64,000 nt of DNA from Rathayibacter oskolensis (lineage in GTDB: Bacteria > Actinomycetota > Actinomycetes > Actinomycetales > Microbacteriaceae), in NCBI RefSeq assembly GCF_900177245.1, contig NZ_FXBM01000004.1:1-64000 (forward strand), in the 5' to 3' direction. The notes under the pieces were generated by a model. It searched no databases and was not told where the DNA came from. It worked only from the letters and a program-made list of their open reading frames with translations. Each line of letters opens with the position of its first letter. Position 1 is the stretch's first letter. The translations under genes and the position numbers were made by a program. Positions 8,433 through 16,135 of this stretch are shown one piece after another.

Positions 8433-8879
8433 TCAGCCGACTGCCCTCGTCACGAGGTCGGCGAGCAGCTCCGCGCCGGCGTCGTCGAGGTGGTCGAGCG
8501 CGTACGACGTCGGCCACAGCCCGCTCGGCTCGTCGAGGGCCGCCTCCTCGCTGAAGCCGAAGGTCGAGTAGCGCGACTTGTCGACCAGGCCGCTGCGGAA
8601 GAAGACGACGATCCTGCCGTCCTTCGCCCACCCGGGCTGCCCGTAGTAGAGCTTCGGCAGCAGCTCGGGCGCCGCCCCGGTCACGACCTCGTGGAGGCGC
8701 TCGGCCAGCGCGCGGTCGGGCTGCGGCATCTCGGCGATCTTGTCGAACATCGTCGCGCGGTCGGCGGCCGCCTTGTCCGCGGCCTTGCCGCGGCGCGCCT
8801 CCGCCCTCAGCTCGGCAGCGCGGGCCTTCATCGCGGCCTTCTCCTCGGCGGAGAAGCCGCCCGTCTCGTCGGCGGTCAT
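8433..8879 (-). CDS. DUF1801-like protein with charged N-terminal helix
   Basis: 148 residues. A strongly charged N-terminal helix (FSAEEKAAMKARAAELRAEA) of about 40 residues precedes a YdhG/DUF1801-type core recognisable by LPKLYYGQPGWAKDGRIVVFFRSG and KSRYSTFGFSEEAALDE. Function unknown. It is convergent with another DUF1801 gene and divergent from the DinB-family gene at 9011. Confidence 0.75.
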   Translation of the reverse strand: MTADETGGFSAEEKAAMKARAAELRAEARRGKAADKAAADRATMFDKIAEMPQPDRALAERLHEVVTGAAPELLPKLYYGQPGWAKDGRIVVFFRSGLVDKSRYSTFGFSEEAALDEPSGLWPTSYALDHLDDAGAELLADLVTRAVG

Positions 8880-9010
8880 GTCGTGATCGTCCTCTCGTCG
8901 TCGGTGCCTCCACGGTAGGGGTGGGGAGGCGCTCCGCGCTTCTCGGATCCTGCTCGTCCCGCCCTGCTGATCCCCTGGCGGTCGGCGCCCGCACAGGCCA
9001 CGCTGGGGGG

Positions 9011-9598
9011 ATGACGAGCACCGACCTGAACGACGAGAAGCAGACCCTCCTCCGCTACCTGCAGGAGGGCCGCGACGTGCTCCTCAGCAAGCTCGAGGGG
9101 CTCTCGGAGTACGACGTGCGGCGGCCGCTGGTGCCGACCGGCACCAACCTGCTCGGGCTGGTCAAGCACGTCGCGGGCACGGAGGCGGGCTACCTCGGCG
9201 CCACGTTCGGCCGCCCGTTCCCCGAGCCGATGCCGTGGATGGAGGAGGAGTCGGAGCCGAACGCCGACATGTGGGCGACGCCGGAGGAGTCGCGCGAGCA
9301 GGTGATCGATCTCTACCGCCGGGTCTGGGCGCACTCCGAGGCGACCGTCGCCGCGCTGCCGCTGGACGCCCCCGGGCTGGTGCCGTGGTGGACGAACCGC
9401 GACGTCACGCTGCACCGGATCCTCGTGCACATCACGGTCGAGACGCACCGGCACGCCGGTCACGCCGACATCCTCCGCGAGCTGATCGACGGCCAGGCGG
9501 GCCTGCGCTCGCCGGGCGACAACCTGCCTGCCGTCCCCGCCGAGTGGTGGCCCGACCACGTCGCCCGGCTCGAGGCGGTCGCCCGCGCTGCGGGCTAG
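9011..9598 (+). CDS. DinB-family (DUF664) protein
   Basis: 195 residues forming the four-helix-bundle DinB/DUF664 pattern: LRYLQEGRDVLLSKLEGLSEYDVRRPL, GLVKHVAGTEAGYLG, TLHRILVHITVETHRHAGHADILRELIDG. The three histidines in KHV and THRHAGH are where metal ligands lie in the family, which includes mycothiol-dependent enzymes in actinobacteria. A mycothiol-dependent transferase or maleylpyruvate-isomerase-like role is possible but not shown. ATG at 9011 gives the family-typical N-terminus directly before the first helix. Confidence 0.8.
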   Translation: MTSTDLNDEKQTLLRYLQEGRDVLLSKLEGLSEYDVRRPLVPTGTNLLGLVKHVAGTEAGYLGATFGRPFPEPMPWMEEESEPNADMWATPEESREQVIDLYRRVWAHSEATVAALPLDAPGLVPWWTNRDVTLHRILVHITVETHRHAGHADILRELIDGQAGLRSPGDNLPAVPAEWWPDHVARLEAVARAAG

Positions 9599-9622
9599 AG
9601 CGCGGCGTCGAGGCCGGCCGGG

Positions 9623-10582
9623 CTAGGTGTCGAGCGTCGTGCTCGGGCGCTCGCCGAAGCGGAGCGCGTACGACGCCGAGAAGCGGCCGAGGTGGGCGAA
9701 GCCCCAGCGGCGGGCGACCTCCGAGACGCTGACGACTCCGGAGTCGCCGGCGCGCAGCTCCTTCTGCACGGCGTCGAGGCGGATGCGGCGCAGGTAGTCG
9801 ACCGCGGTGAAGCCGAACTCGCGGCGGAACTCGCTCTGCAGGGTGCGCAGGCTCATGCCCGCCTCCTCGGCGATCGTCTCGGTTCGCAGCGGCAGATGCG
9901 CGTTCGCGTACATGTACTCGATCGCCTGGCGGAGGCGACCGCTCCGAGGGACGCTCAGGTCGCCGGGGGCGCTGAGCGAGGCGTGCGGGAAGGTGTCGAG
10001 CAGGGCGACCGCGATCGTCCGGTTCGCCTCGTGACGCAGCAGCGCCGAGCTGTCGACGTCGTAGATCACCCGGGCGACCGCGGCGACGGTCGCCGACCAG
10101 CGGCGCAGCGCCTCGCCGTCGGGGCGCGTGGTCGTGTCGAAGAGGAGGGGGCCACCCGGGGTGCCCTCGATCTCCTCCGCGACGCTCTCGAGGAACGCGC
10201 CGTCGAAGTGGATCAGGTTCTGCCGGTAGTCGTGCACCTCGAAGGCGCTCGGCCGATCGGTGACGAACATCGACGGCCGGCCGTACTCGAGCCGCACCGG
10301 GTCGCCGTCGAGGTCGATCGCGCCCTCGCCCGCCGTCAGCCACGCGACGATGTACTCGCCCTCGGTCTGGATCCGGCCCTGCACGGCGCCGGCGAAGTGG
10401 CTGCCGCGGAGGGTGACCTCGGTGTCGCCGACGGAGGTGTAGCGGTAGCTGAAGTCGGCGCTCGGCTCGACCGAGAACCGGTGGCCGTTGTAGACGTCCT
10501 CGAGCAGCGCGCGCGCCTCATCGATGTCCCGCCCACTGACCTCGGAGCGGATGATCTCGCCGCCTCGACCGTCCATCGCCAC
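9623..10582 (-). CDS. AraC/XylS-family transcriptional regulator
   Basis: 319 residues. The N-terminal half resembles an AraC-binding-like sensor domain (SFRYTS-type strands, VAWLTAGEGAIDLDGDPV). The C-terminal ~100 residues contain two HTH motifs: IAEEAGMSLRTLQSEFRREFG and VSEVARRWGFAHLGRFSASY ending in FGERPSTTL, the hallmark of AraC/XylS regulators. The first codon may be GTG at 10582 or ATG at 10576. No target can be assigned; the genes around it are unrelated. Convergent with the DinB-family gene, 24 bp apart. Confidence 0.88.
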   Translation of the reverse strand: MAMDGRGGEIIRSEVSGRDIDEARALLEDVYNGHRFSVEPSADFSYRYTSVGDTEVTLRGSHFAGAVQGRIQTEGEYIVAWLTAGEGAIDLDGDPVRLEYGRPSMFVTDRPSAFEVHDYRQNLIHFDGAFLESVAEEIEGTPGGPLLFDTTTRPDGEALRRWSATVAAVARVIYDVDSSALLRHEANRTIAVALLDTFPHASLSAPGDLSVPRSGRLRQAIEYMYANAHLPLRTETIAEEAGMSLRTLQSEFRREFGFTAVDYLRRIRLDAVQKELRAGDSGVVSVSEVARRWGFAHLGRFSASYALRFGERPSTTLDT

Positions 10583-10635
10583 TCAGAATCCCATGCCACG
10601 GCAGGGGTCGTCCATGCCGAGCGGGGGAAAATTCG

Positions 10636-11022
10636 TTAAGCGGATAAACGATCGAGGGGAGCGCCCGGCCCGAAGGCCCTGGTCATCGCGTGCACGGTCG
10701 CCCCGCGGAACTCCGACAGCAGGACGACGGTGTGGCGGGCTCCGGCCTCGACGGCCAGCGAGAAGGTCCCCCCGGCCGGGGTGTCCCACCAGCCGAAGAT
10801 GTCCCGGGCCCTGAGGCGGACCGTCGACTCGACATCGCTGAGCACCAGCGTGCTCCCGGTGACGCAGAGCGCACCGGTCACGCCGTCGCGCGTGGTCGAG
10901 CACTCGAAGCTCGACTCCGCGCGCTCGGGCTCCGAGAGTTCGGACCCCGAGAGCTCGAGGAAGTCGGGTGCCCAGAGCTCGGTGCCCGGTCTCCGCGCGC
11001 GCGCCCGGTCGCGGGGAGTCAT
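10636..11022 (-). CDS. Hypothetical protein downstream of the DUF7882 gene
   Basis: 128 residues, not recognised. The first 45 residues are Arg-rich then acidic (SELSEPERAESS). The remainder looks like a small beta domain (VTGSTLVLSDVESTVRLRARDIFGWW, FSLAVEAGARHTVVLLSEF). No signal peptide or membrane segment. It starts 7 bp after the DUF7882 stop, so the two are likely one transcription unit. Codon usage and length support a real gene, but there is no family match I can name. Confidence 0.55.
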   Translation of the reverse strand: MTPRDRARARRPGTELWAPDFLELSGSELSEPERAESSFECSTTRDGVTGALCVTGSTLVLSDVESTVRLRARDIFGWWDTPAGGTFSLAVEAGARHTVVLLSEFRGATVHAMTRAFGPGAPLDRLSA

Positions 11023-11029
11023 CGGACGC

Positions 11030-11368
11030 TCAGGCCGCAGCGTGAGCGAGGCCGGCGGACTCGGACTGCTGGGCGGGCTCGGGGACGATGCGGAGGCCGC
11101 GGCCGCTGTTGGCCTCGTCCATCAGCGCGCGGACCCAGGACGGGTTGATCGCGGGCATCCGGCTCCCGTGGAACGAGAACTGCAGCGGGATCGCCGGGTG
11201 CAGCCAGATGGTCTGGCGCCCGGTCCCGTGGGCGCTCGACGCGTCGATCTGGAATGCGAACGCCTCGTTGCGCCGGAACTTGTTGACCATGACGATCTGC
11301 AGGTGAGCGAGCGCGCGGTCGTCGATGTCGTGCGAGGTGGCAGGGGTGCCGTAGAGGAGTGCGCCCAT
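11030..11368 (-). CDS. DUF7882 family protein
   Basis: 112 residues beginning MGALLYGTP, then DDRALAHLQIVMVNKFRRNEAF, TIWLHPAIPLQFSFHG and WVRALMDEANSGRGLRIVPEP. This is the pattern of the DUF7882 family, which I know mainly from Microbacteriaceae, where copies are sometimes mis-annotated as ATP-dependent DNA ligase. The function is unknown. ATG at 11368 gives the family-typical MGxLxYG start. A downstream hypothetical gene follows after 7 bp. Confidence 0.8.
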   Translation of the reverse strand: MGALLYGTPATSHDIDDRALAHLQIVMVNKFRRNEAFAFQIDASSAHGTGRQTIWLHPAIPLQFSFHGSRMPAINPSWVRALMDEANSGRGLRIVPEPAQQSESAGLAHAAA

Positions 11369-11537
11369 GTGCGGAGCCGCCGTTCTGTGAGGGGCGTCGC
11401 GGGAGGGGGTGCCGCGACTGGGGGAGGGTGCCGGCGGATGCCGGTCGTGAGAGCTGCTGGCCGAGGCTCGGGCCATGGGGAGAACGTATGCGCCCTGTCC
11501 CGGGGGGTCGCCCGTGCTATCCGCTTTGCGAAGGAGG

Positions 11538-11569
11538 CTGGGGAGTGGCTGACAATGCTCGCTCCCCAG
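11538..11569. other. Small inverted repeat in the divergent spacer 11369-11611
   Basis: CTGGGGAG at 11538-11545 is perfectly complementary to CTCCCCAG at 11562-11569, with a 16-nt loop. It lies between the DUF7882 gene (minus) and the SnoaL-like gene (plus), about 43 bp before the latter's start. It could be an operator or a leader hairpin; nothing else is recognisable in this spacer. Confidence 0.35.
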
Positions 11570-11611
11570 GTCTCCTGCCCGGCGCGTCGCCGCCGCAGTA
11601 GAGTCCGAGCC

Positions 11612-12034
11612 ATGAGCGATCCGGCACAGCTCCCGCCCGATCTGGTCCGCGCGATCGACGCGGTCGGCGAGGCGCTCGTCGCGATGGCGGCGGGAGACCC
11701 CGAGCCCTACCGCCGCTGCTGGGCCGACTCCGACGACTCCACGCTCTACGGGGCCTTCGGCACGATCGAGCGCGGGCGGGCCGCGATCGACGAGACCCTC
11801 GGCTGGGTGGCCGGCCGCTTCGCCGAGGGCGAGCTGCGGCCGCGGTACGACGTCGTCCACGCCTCCGGAGACCTCGCCTACACGGTGGGCCTCGAGATCG
11901 GGTCGACGCGGATCGACGGGGAGGAGGCGCGTCCGATGCTCATCCGCGTCACCCACGTCTACCGGCGGTTCGGCGAGCAGGGCTGGCGGATCGTGCATCG
12001 GCACGGCGACCACCCGCCGCGCCTCGAGCGGTGA
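11612..12034 (+). CDS. SnoaL/DUF4440-like NTF2-fold protein
   Basis: 140 residues. An N-terminal helix (LVRAIDAVGEALVAMAAGD) and the segment YRRCWADSDDSTLYGAFGTIERGRAAI, followed by beta strands ending in RVTHVYRRFGEQGWRIVHRHGDH, match SnoaL/DUF4440 ketosteroid-isomerase-like proteins. The C-terminal WRIVHRHGDH is the characteristic last strand. Ligand and reaction are unknown. Tail to tail with the DUF5684 gene, 7 bp apart. Confidence 0.75.
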   Translation: MSDPAQLPPDLVRAIDAVGEALVAMAAGDPEPYRRCWADSDDSTLYGAFGTIERGRAAIDETLGWVAGRFAEGELRPRYDVVHASGDLAYTVGLEIGSTRIDGEEARPMLIRVTHVYRRFGEQGWRIVHRHGDHPPRLER

Positions 12035-12041
12035 GCCCGCG

Positions 12042-12473
12042 TCAGACGGTGGAGGTCACCCGCTTGCTCGGGTCTCCGCCGTCGCCGAGGTAGCGGGACG
12101 AGCCGTAGCCGAGGATCAGGTACCCGATGAGCGCGAACAGCCAGAGCAGGAAGAAGCTGAAGACGAGGCCCTTGCCGAACGCCTTCGCCACTCCGTAGGC
12201 GATGAACACGGCCCAGACGACGTTGACGACCGGGATCAGGAAGAGCAGCAGCGTCGCGCCGTGGTAGCCCGCGATCTTGGTCAGCAGGTAGGCGTTGTAG
12301 ATCGGGATGATCGCGCCCCACCCGGGTCGGCCGGCCTTGGTGAAGACGGGCCAGAGCGCGATGACCGCGATCACGTAGCCGATGATCCCGCCGAAGAAGC
12401 TGCCGATCGAGCCTGCCGCGCTGAGACCCGAGGGCACGTAGTCCTGGGCGAGGGAGAGGGCTGAATCGAGCAC
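12042..12473 (-). CDS. DUF5684 small membrane protein
   Basis: 143 residues with four hydrophobic segments (GIIGYVIAVIALWPVF, LLLFLIPVVNVVWAVFIAYG, GLVFSFFLLWLFALIGYLILGYG, plus a shorter one) and the motif KAGRPGWGAIIPIYNAYLLTKIAG, which is diagnostic of DUF5684-type membrane proteins. Function unknown; it probably resides in the cytoplasmic membrane. GTG at 12473 is the start giving the shortest polar leader before the first span. Divergent from the DUF2332 gene. Confidence 0.75.
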   Translation of the reverse strand: MLDSALSLAQDYVPSGLSAAGSIGSFFGGIIGYVIAVIALWPVFTKAGRPGWGAIIPIYNAYLLTKIAGYHGATLLLFLIPVVNVVWAVFIAYGVAKAFGKGLVFSFFLLWLFALIGYLILGYGSSRYLGDGGDPSKRVTSTV

Positions 12474-12548
12474 GGGAGCCTCCGGTGTCTGTCGGTGTGG
12501 CACCACCGTAGCGGGAGGTGCTTCGCCGGCATCCCGGAGGATGGGCGC

Positions 12549-13523
12549 ATGGAGACGACCGCCGACTGGTACCGCCGCGCCGCCGTGGAGCTCGCGCAGA
12601 CCTCCGAGCGTCAGGTGGCGTGGGCGCTCGCGATCGCCTCCGACGCCGATCTGATCGCCCTGATCGACGAGCTGCCGAGACCGCACCGGCAGCCGTCGCT
12701 GGTGTTCTCGGTCGCGCGCCTCCTCGGGGCGCCGGGCGGCGATGCGCACGACTTCGTCGAGTGGCTGCGGAGGGAGTGGCCGCGAGTCGCGCCGGTCGCG
12801 GCCGAGCGGCTCACCCAGACGAACGAGGCGCTGCGCTGCGCGCCCCTGGTCGCCGCGCTCGAGCGCCTCACCGCGCCCGACGAGCCGATAGCGCTCGTCG
12901 AGCTGGGCGCCTCCGCCGGGCTGTGCCTGGTGCCGGAGCGGTACTCGTACGAGTTCTCGCGCAGTGACCTCGAGACCGGCGCGACGCGGCTGGGCCGGGG
13001 TGAGCCGCTGCTGCGCTGCGCGGTCTCGGGCGGAGCGGCGCCGACGCGCCTCCCGCACGTCACGTGGCGGCGCGGCCTCGACCTGCGGCCGCTCGACGTG
13101 CGGGCGGCCGAGGACCGGGCCTGGCTGGAGGCGCTCCTCCCGCCCGATCGCCCCGAGCGCACCGCGCGCCTCCGGGCCGCGATCGAGACGGTGCGGCGCG
13201 ACCCGCCCGAGATCGTGACGGGAGACGCGGCCGAGGCGCTGCCGCGCCTGCTCGACGCGGTGCCCCGTGGGGTGCGCGCGGTCGTGGTGTCGCTGGGGAC
13301 CCTCGTCTACCTGCCGCGCGCCGCCCGCGAGCGGGTGCTGGAGGCGGTCGACTCGCGCGGGGCGAGCCTCGTCACCCTCGAGGCGGAGGCGCTGCTGCCG
13401 GAGCTCGCCGAGGCGCGGGCGGGCCGGACGGCGCCGCAGCCGTCCCCGTTCCTGCTCGCCGCAGACGGCGTGCCGCTCGCCTCCGTCGCCCCGCACGGCG
13501 GCACACTCTCGTGGCTGGGCTGA
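12549..13523 (+). CDS. DUF2332 family protein
   Basis: 324 residues. The N-terminal helices (WYRRAAVELAQTSERQVAWALAIA) and the segments NEALRCAPLVAALERL, LVELGASAGLCLVPERYSY and GDAAEALPRLLDAVP fit DUF2332. LVELGASAGL resembles the glycine-rich loop of SAM-dependent methyltransferases, so a methyltransferase-like fold is plausible, but catalytic activity is unproven. ATG at 12549 starts the family-typical N-terminus; a weaker in-frame ATG lies 18 codons upstream. Confidence 0.78.
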   Translation: METTADWYRRAAVELAQTSERQVAWALAIASDADLIALIDELPRPHRQPSLVFSVARLLGAPGGDAHDFVEWLRREWPRVAPVAAERLTQTNEALRCAPLVAALERLTAPDEPIALVELGASAGLCLVPERYSYEFSRSDLETGATRLGRGEPLLRCAVSGGAAPTRLPHVTWRRGLDLRPLDVRAAEDRAWLEALLPPDRPERTARLRAAIETVRRDPPEIVTGDAAEALPRLLDAVPRGVRAVVVSLGTLVYLPRAARERVLEAVDSRGASLVTLEAEALLPELAEARAGRTAPQPSPFLLAADGVPLASVAPHGGTLSWLG

Positions 13524-13551
13524 CGGGCGGGATGCCCTGGCCCGGGGTGGC

Positions 13552-14223
13552 CTACAGCGCGTCCAGGAAGAGCTGGGTGGCCTGCGGCACGTAGGACTCG
13601 TTGGTCGACGGGTCCCAGCCGACGATCGCGACGACGTCGCCGCCGGCGCGGGCGGTGATCCCGGCGAGGGTGAACGGCGAGCCGCCGACGTCGCCGGTCA
13701 CCCGCCAGCCCAGGGCCTCGTCGGTGCCCGTCAGCTCGGGCTCGGTCTGCTCGACCGTCGTCTGCACGGGCACGCCCTGCATCTCGAACAGATCCGAGCC
13801 GTCGGCGCAGCTCTCGAGCGCGTCCTCGGCGCCCGCGACGAGCGAGGAGGCGGCGTCGGCGGTGCCGGTGCTCGCCACCACCGCGGTCATCGAGCGGTCG
13901 GTGCTCGTGCCCCACTCGAGGACGGGGTCGGCGAGGGTGTCGTCGGTGTCCCAGCCCACCCCGAACGGCGCGAGGCACGAGACGTCGGAGGCGGTGAGGC
14001 CGGGATAGATCGACCCGAGCATCTCGGTCGTGGTGTCGAACTCGCCGGGGACGAACTGGATGTCGTCGAAGACCGTCGTCAGCTCCTCCGCCGACTTCTG
14101 CGGGAGCGGAGCAGCCGTGGGCTCGGGCTCGGCGGCCGTGCAGCCGGCGAGCGCCAGGAGCATCGTGCCGACCAGCGCGGTCCCTGCGCGGGCGACTCCG
14201 GCTCGTGCGGTGGTCCTCGTCAT
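13552..14223 (-). CDS. Putative secreted lipoprotein
   Basis: 223 residues with a lipoprotein signal ending LALAGC (Cys28), followed by an acidic, Thr/Pro-rich linker and a soluble domain containing two further cysteines (DVSCLAPFG and ESCADGSD) that may pair. No named family recognised. It is transcribed in the same direction as the GH35 operon, 61 bp downstream of the GH35 stop, but whether it belongs to that operon is unclear. Anchored outside the membrane. Confidence 0.65.
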   Translation of the reverse strand: MTRTTARAGVARAGTALVGTMLLALAGCTAAEPEPTAAPLPQKSAEELTTVFDDIQFVPGEFDTTTEMLGSIYPGLTASDVSCLAPFGVGWDTDDTLADPVLEWGTSTDRSMTAVVASTGTADAASSLVAGAEDALESCADGSDLFEMQGVPVQTTVEQTEPELTGTDEALGWRVTGDVGGSPFTLAGITARAGGDVVAIVGWDPSTNESYVPQATQLFLDAL

Positions 14224-14284
14224 GGTCGTCCCCCTCCGCCGCCGGACCGTCGCCGGAAGCCGCACGAGGTTAGCAGAGGGCGCG

Positions 14285-16039
14285 TCACACCTCGGTGTGC
14301 CCCAGCTCGGGCCCGGCCAGCAGCCGGATCTCGGGCTCCGCGATCGCCTCGAGCTCGAGCACGACGACGTCGTTGCGGCCGGCGCGGGTCACGGGCGCCG
14401 GCACGATCAGCGTCCGCTGCGGGCCGCGCCGCCAGTACCGCCCGAGCAGGAAGCCGTTCACCCAGACGAGGCCCTTGCCCCAGTGCAGCGTGTCGACGTA
14501 CAGGTCGGCCGGCTCCTCCAGCTCGACCACTCCCGAGGCGAGCCCGGGGCCGGCCGCGAACCCGGAGGCGACCGACACGATCTCGGGCACGCACTCGAGC
14601 GCGAGAGGCCGCGCCGTCCATCCGCCGAGCTCGACCCCGTCGAGGAGCACGCCGCCGATCAGGCCCTTGTGCTCGCCGATCCGCTCGCCGTAGTTCACCC
14701 GCCCCTGGTTCTCGACCAGGATCGCCAGCTCGCCGCCGCCGCGCGGCAGAGTCAGCGCCCGCTCGTGGTTGTCGCGCGCGAGCACGCCGACGGGAGCGCC
14801 GTCGAGCAGCACCCAGGCGCGATCGCGCACCTCCTCGCCGACGACGAGCCGCGCGGGGGCGGCGCCGCCCGTCAGTGTCGTCGTGAACAGCACGAAGCCG
14901 TCGTCGTGCCCGAGCTCGTCGAAGCTCGCCATCGCGTCGAGGTGCGCCGCCGGGCCGAACGCGGCGTCGAGCCCGAGCAGTGCGGGCCCCGGGAGCAGCG
15001 GCGCGGTGACGACCGGCGCCGGCCGGCGCGCCTCCGGGACCTCGGACGGCACCGGCGCGTAGCGCGCGATCACCTCGCGGAACGCCCAGAACTTCGCCGT
15101 CGGGTCGCCGCCCTCGTCCAGCGGTGCGTCGTAGTCGTAGCTCGTCGTGATCGCGGCGTAGCGGCCCTTGTCGTTGGCGCCGCTCGTGAGGCCGAAGTTC
15201 GTGCCTCCGTGGAACATGTAGATGTTGACCGAGCCGCCCACCGCGAGCAGCGCGTCGAGCTCACGGGCCGAGGCCTCGGCGTCGGTCGTGTGGTGCTGGG
15301 TGCCCCAGTCGTCGAACCAGCCGCACCAGAACTCCATGCACATCAGCGGCCCGGTCGGCTGGAACTCGCGCAGCGTCGCGAGCCGCTCGGGGGTGCGCGA
15401 GCCGAACGAGCCGGTCAGGTGCAGGCCCGGGAGGCTGCCGTCGGCGAGCATCTGCGGCGTCGGCTGGTCGATCGTGGTCAGCGGCACGGTGATCCCGGAG
15501 TCGCGCGTCACGCGGACCAGCTCGGCCAGGTACTCCTTGTCGGAGCCGTAGGCGCCGTACTCGTTCTCGATCTGCACGAGCACGACCGGCCCGCCGACGT
15601 CGATCTGCCGCGGCGCGACGATCGCGTAGACGCGGCGGAGGTAGGCGCTGACGGCGGCGAGGTAGTGCGGCTCCGAGCGGCGGACGCCGACCTCGGGGTC
15701 GCGGAACAGCCAGGCGGGCAGCCCGCCGTTGTCCCACTCCGCGCAGATGTAGGGGCCGGGGCGCACGACGGCGTGCATGCCCTCGGCGGCGACGAGGTCG
15801 AGGAACCGTCCGAGGTCGAGCCCGTCGTCCTCGCGCCAGGAGCCCTGCTGCGGTTCGTGCGCGTTCCACGCGACGTAGGTCTCGATGGTGTTCAGACCCA
15901 TCAGCCGGGCCTTGCGGATCCGATCGGCCCACAGGTCGGGGTGGATGCGGAAGTAGTGCAGCGCCCCCGACAGGATCCGGTGCGGACGGCCGTCGAGCTC
16001 GAAGTCGGTCGCGCCGATGGCGAAGCGAGCGGTGGTCAT
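14285..16039 (-). CDS. GH35 beta-galactosidase, cytosolic
   Basis: 584 residues without a signal peptide, the size of bacterial GH35 enzymes. The TIM barrel starts with ILSGALHYFRIHPDLWADRI and NTIETYVAWNAHEP. The acid/base is Glu160 in QIENEYG and the nucleophile Glu236 in CMEFWCGWFDDWG, both in the standard family context. C-terminal beta domains include HWGKGLVWVNGFLLGRYW. It removes terminal beta-linked galactose from imported oligosaccharides. It is last in the importer operon (permease, permease, binding protein, GH35) and follows a small hairpin that may lower its expression relative to the binding protein. Confidence 0.92.
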   Translation of the reverse strand: MTTARFAIGATDFELDGRPHRILSGALHYFRIHPDLWADRIRKARLMGLNTIETYVAWNAHEPQQGSWREDDGLDLGRFLDLVAAEGMHAVVRPGPYICAEWDNGGLPAWLFRDPEVGVRRSEPHYLAAVSAYLRRVYAIVAPRQIDVGGPVVLVQIENEYGAYGSDKEYLAELVRVTRDSGITVPLTTIDQPTPQMLADGSLPGLHLTGSFGSRTPERLATLREFQPTGPLMCMEFWCGWFDDWGTQHHTTDAEASARELDALLAVGGSVNIYMFHGGTNFGLTSGANDKGRYAAITTSYDYDAPLDEGGDPTAKFWAFREVIARYAPVPSEVPEARRPAPVVTAPLLPGPALLGLDAAFGPAAHLDAMASFDELGHDDGFVLFTTTLTGGAAPARLVVGEEVRDRAWVLLDGAPVGVLARDNHERALTLPRGGGELAILVENQGRVNYGERIGEHKGLIGGVLLDGVELGGWTARPLALECVPEIVSVASGFAAGPGLASGVVELEEPADLYVDTLHWGKGLVWVNGFLLGRYWRRGPQRTLIVPAPVTRAGRNDVVVLELEAIAEPEIRLLAGPELGHTEV

Positions 16040-16092
16040 GCGGGATCCCCCTCAGGATCGGTGCGCTCGGTCGCCGAGCGGTGGAACGGGAG

Positions 16093-16122
16093 GAGGCCGG
16101 CCGGAGCGATCCGACCGGCCTC
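16093..16122 (-). terminator. Intra-operon hairpin between binding protein and GH35
   Basis: GAGGCCGG (16093-16100) pairs with CCGGCCTC (16115-16122), with a 14-nt loop, in the 96-bp gap after the binding-protein stop. No T-run follows. Such hairpins often stabilise binding-protein messengers or partly terminate transcription; which applies here is unknown. Confidence 0.45.
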
Positions 16123-16135
16123 ATCGCCGTGCGTG

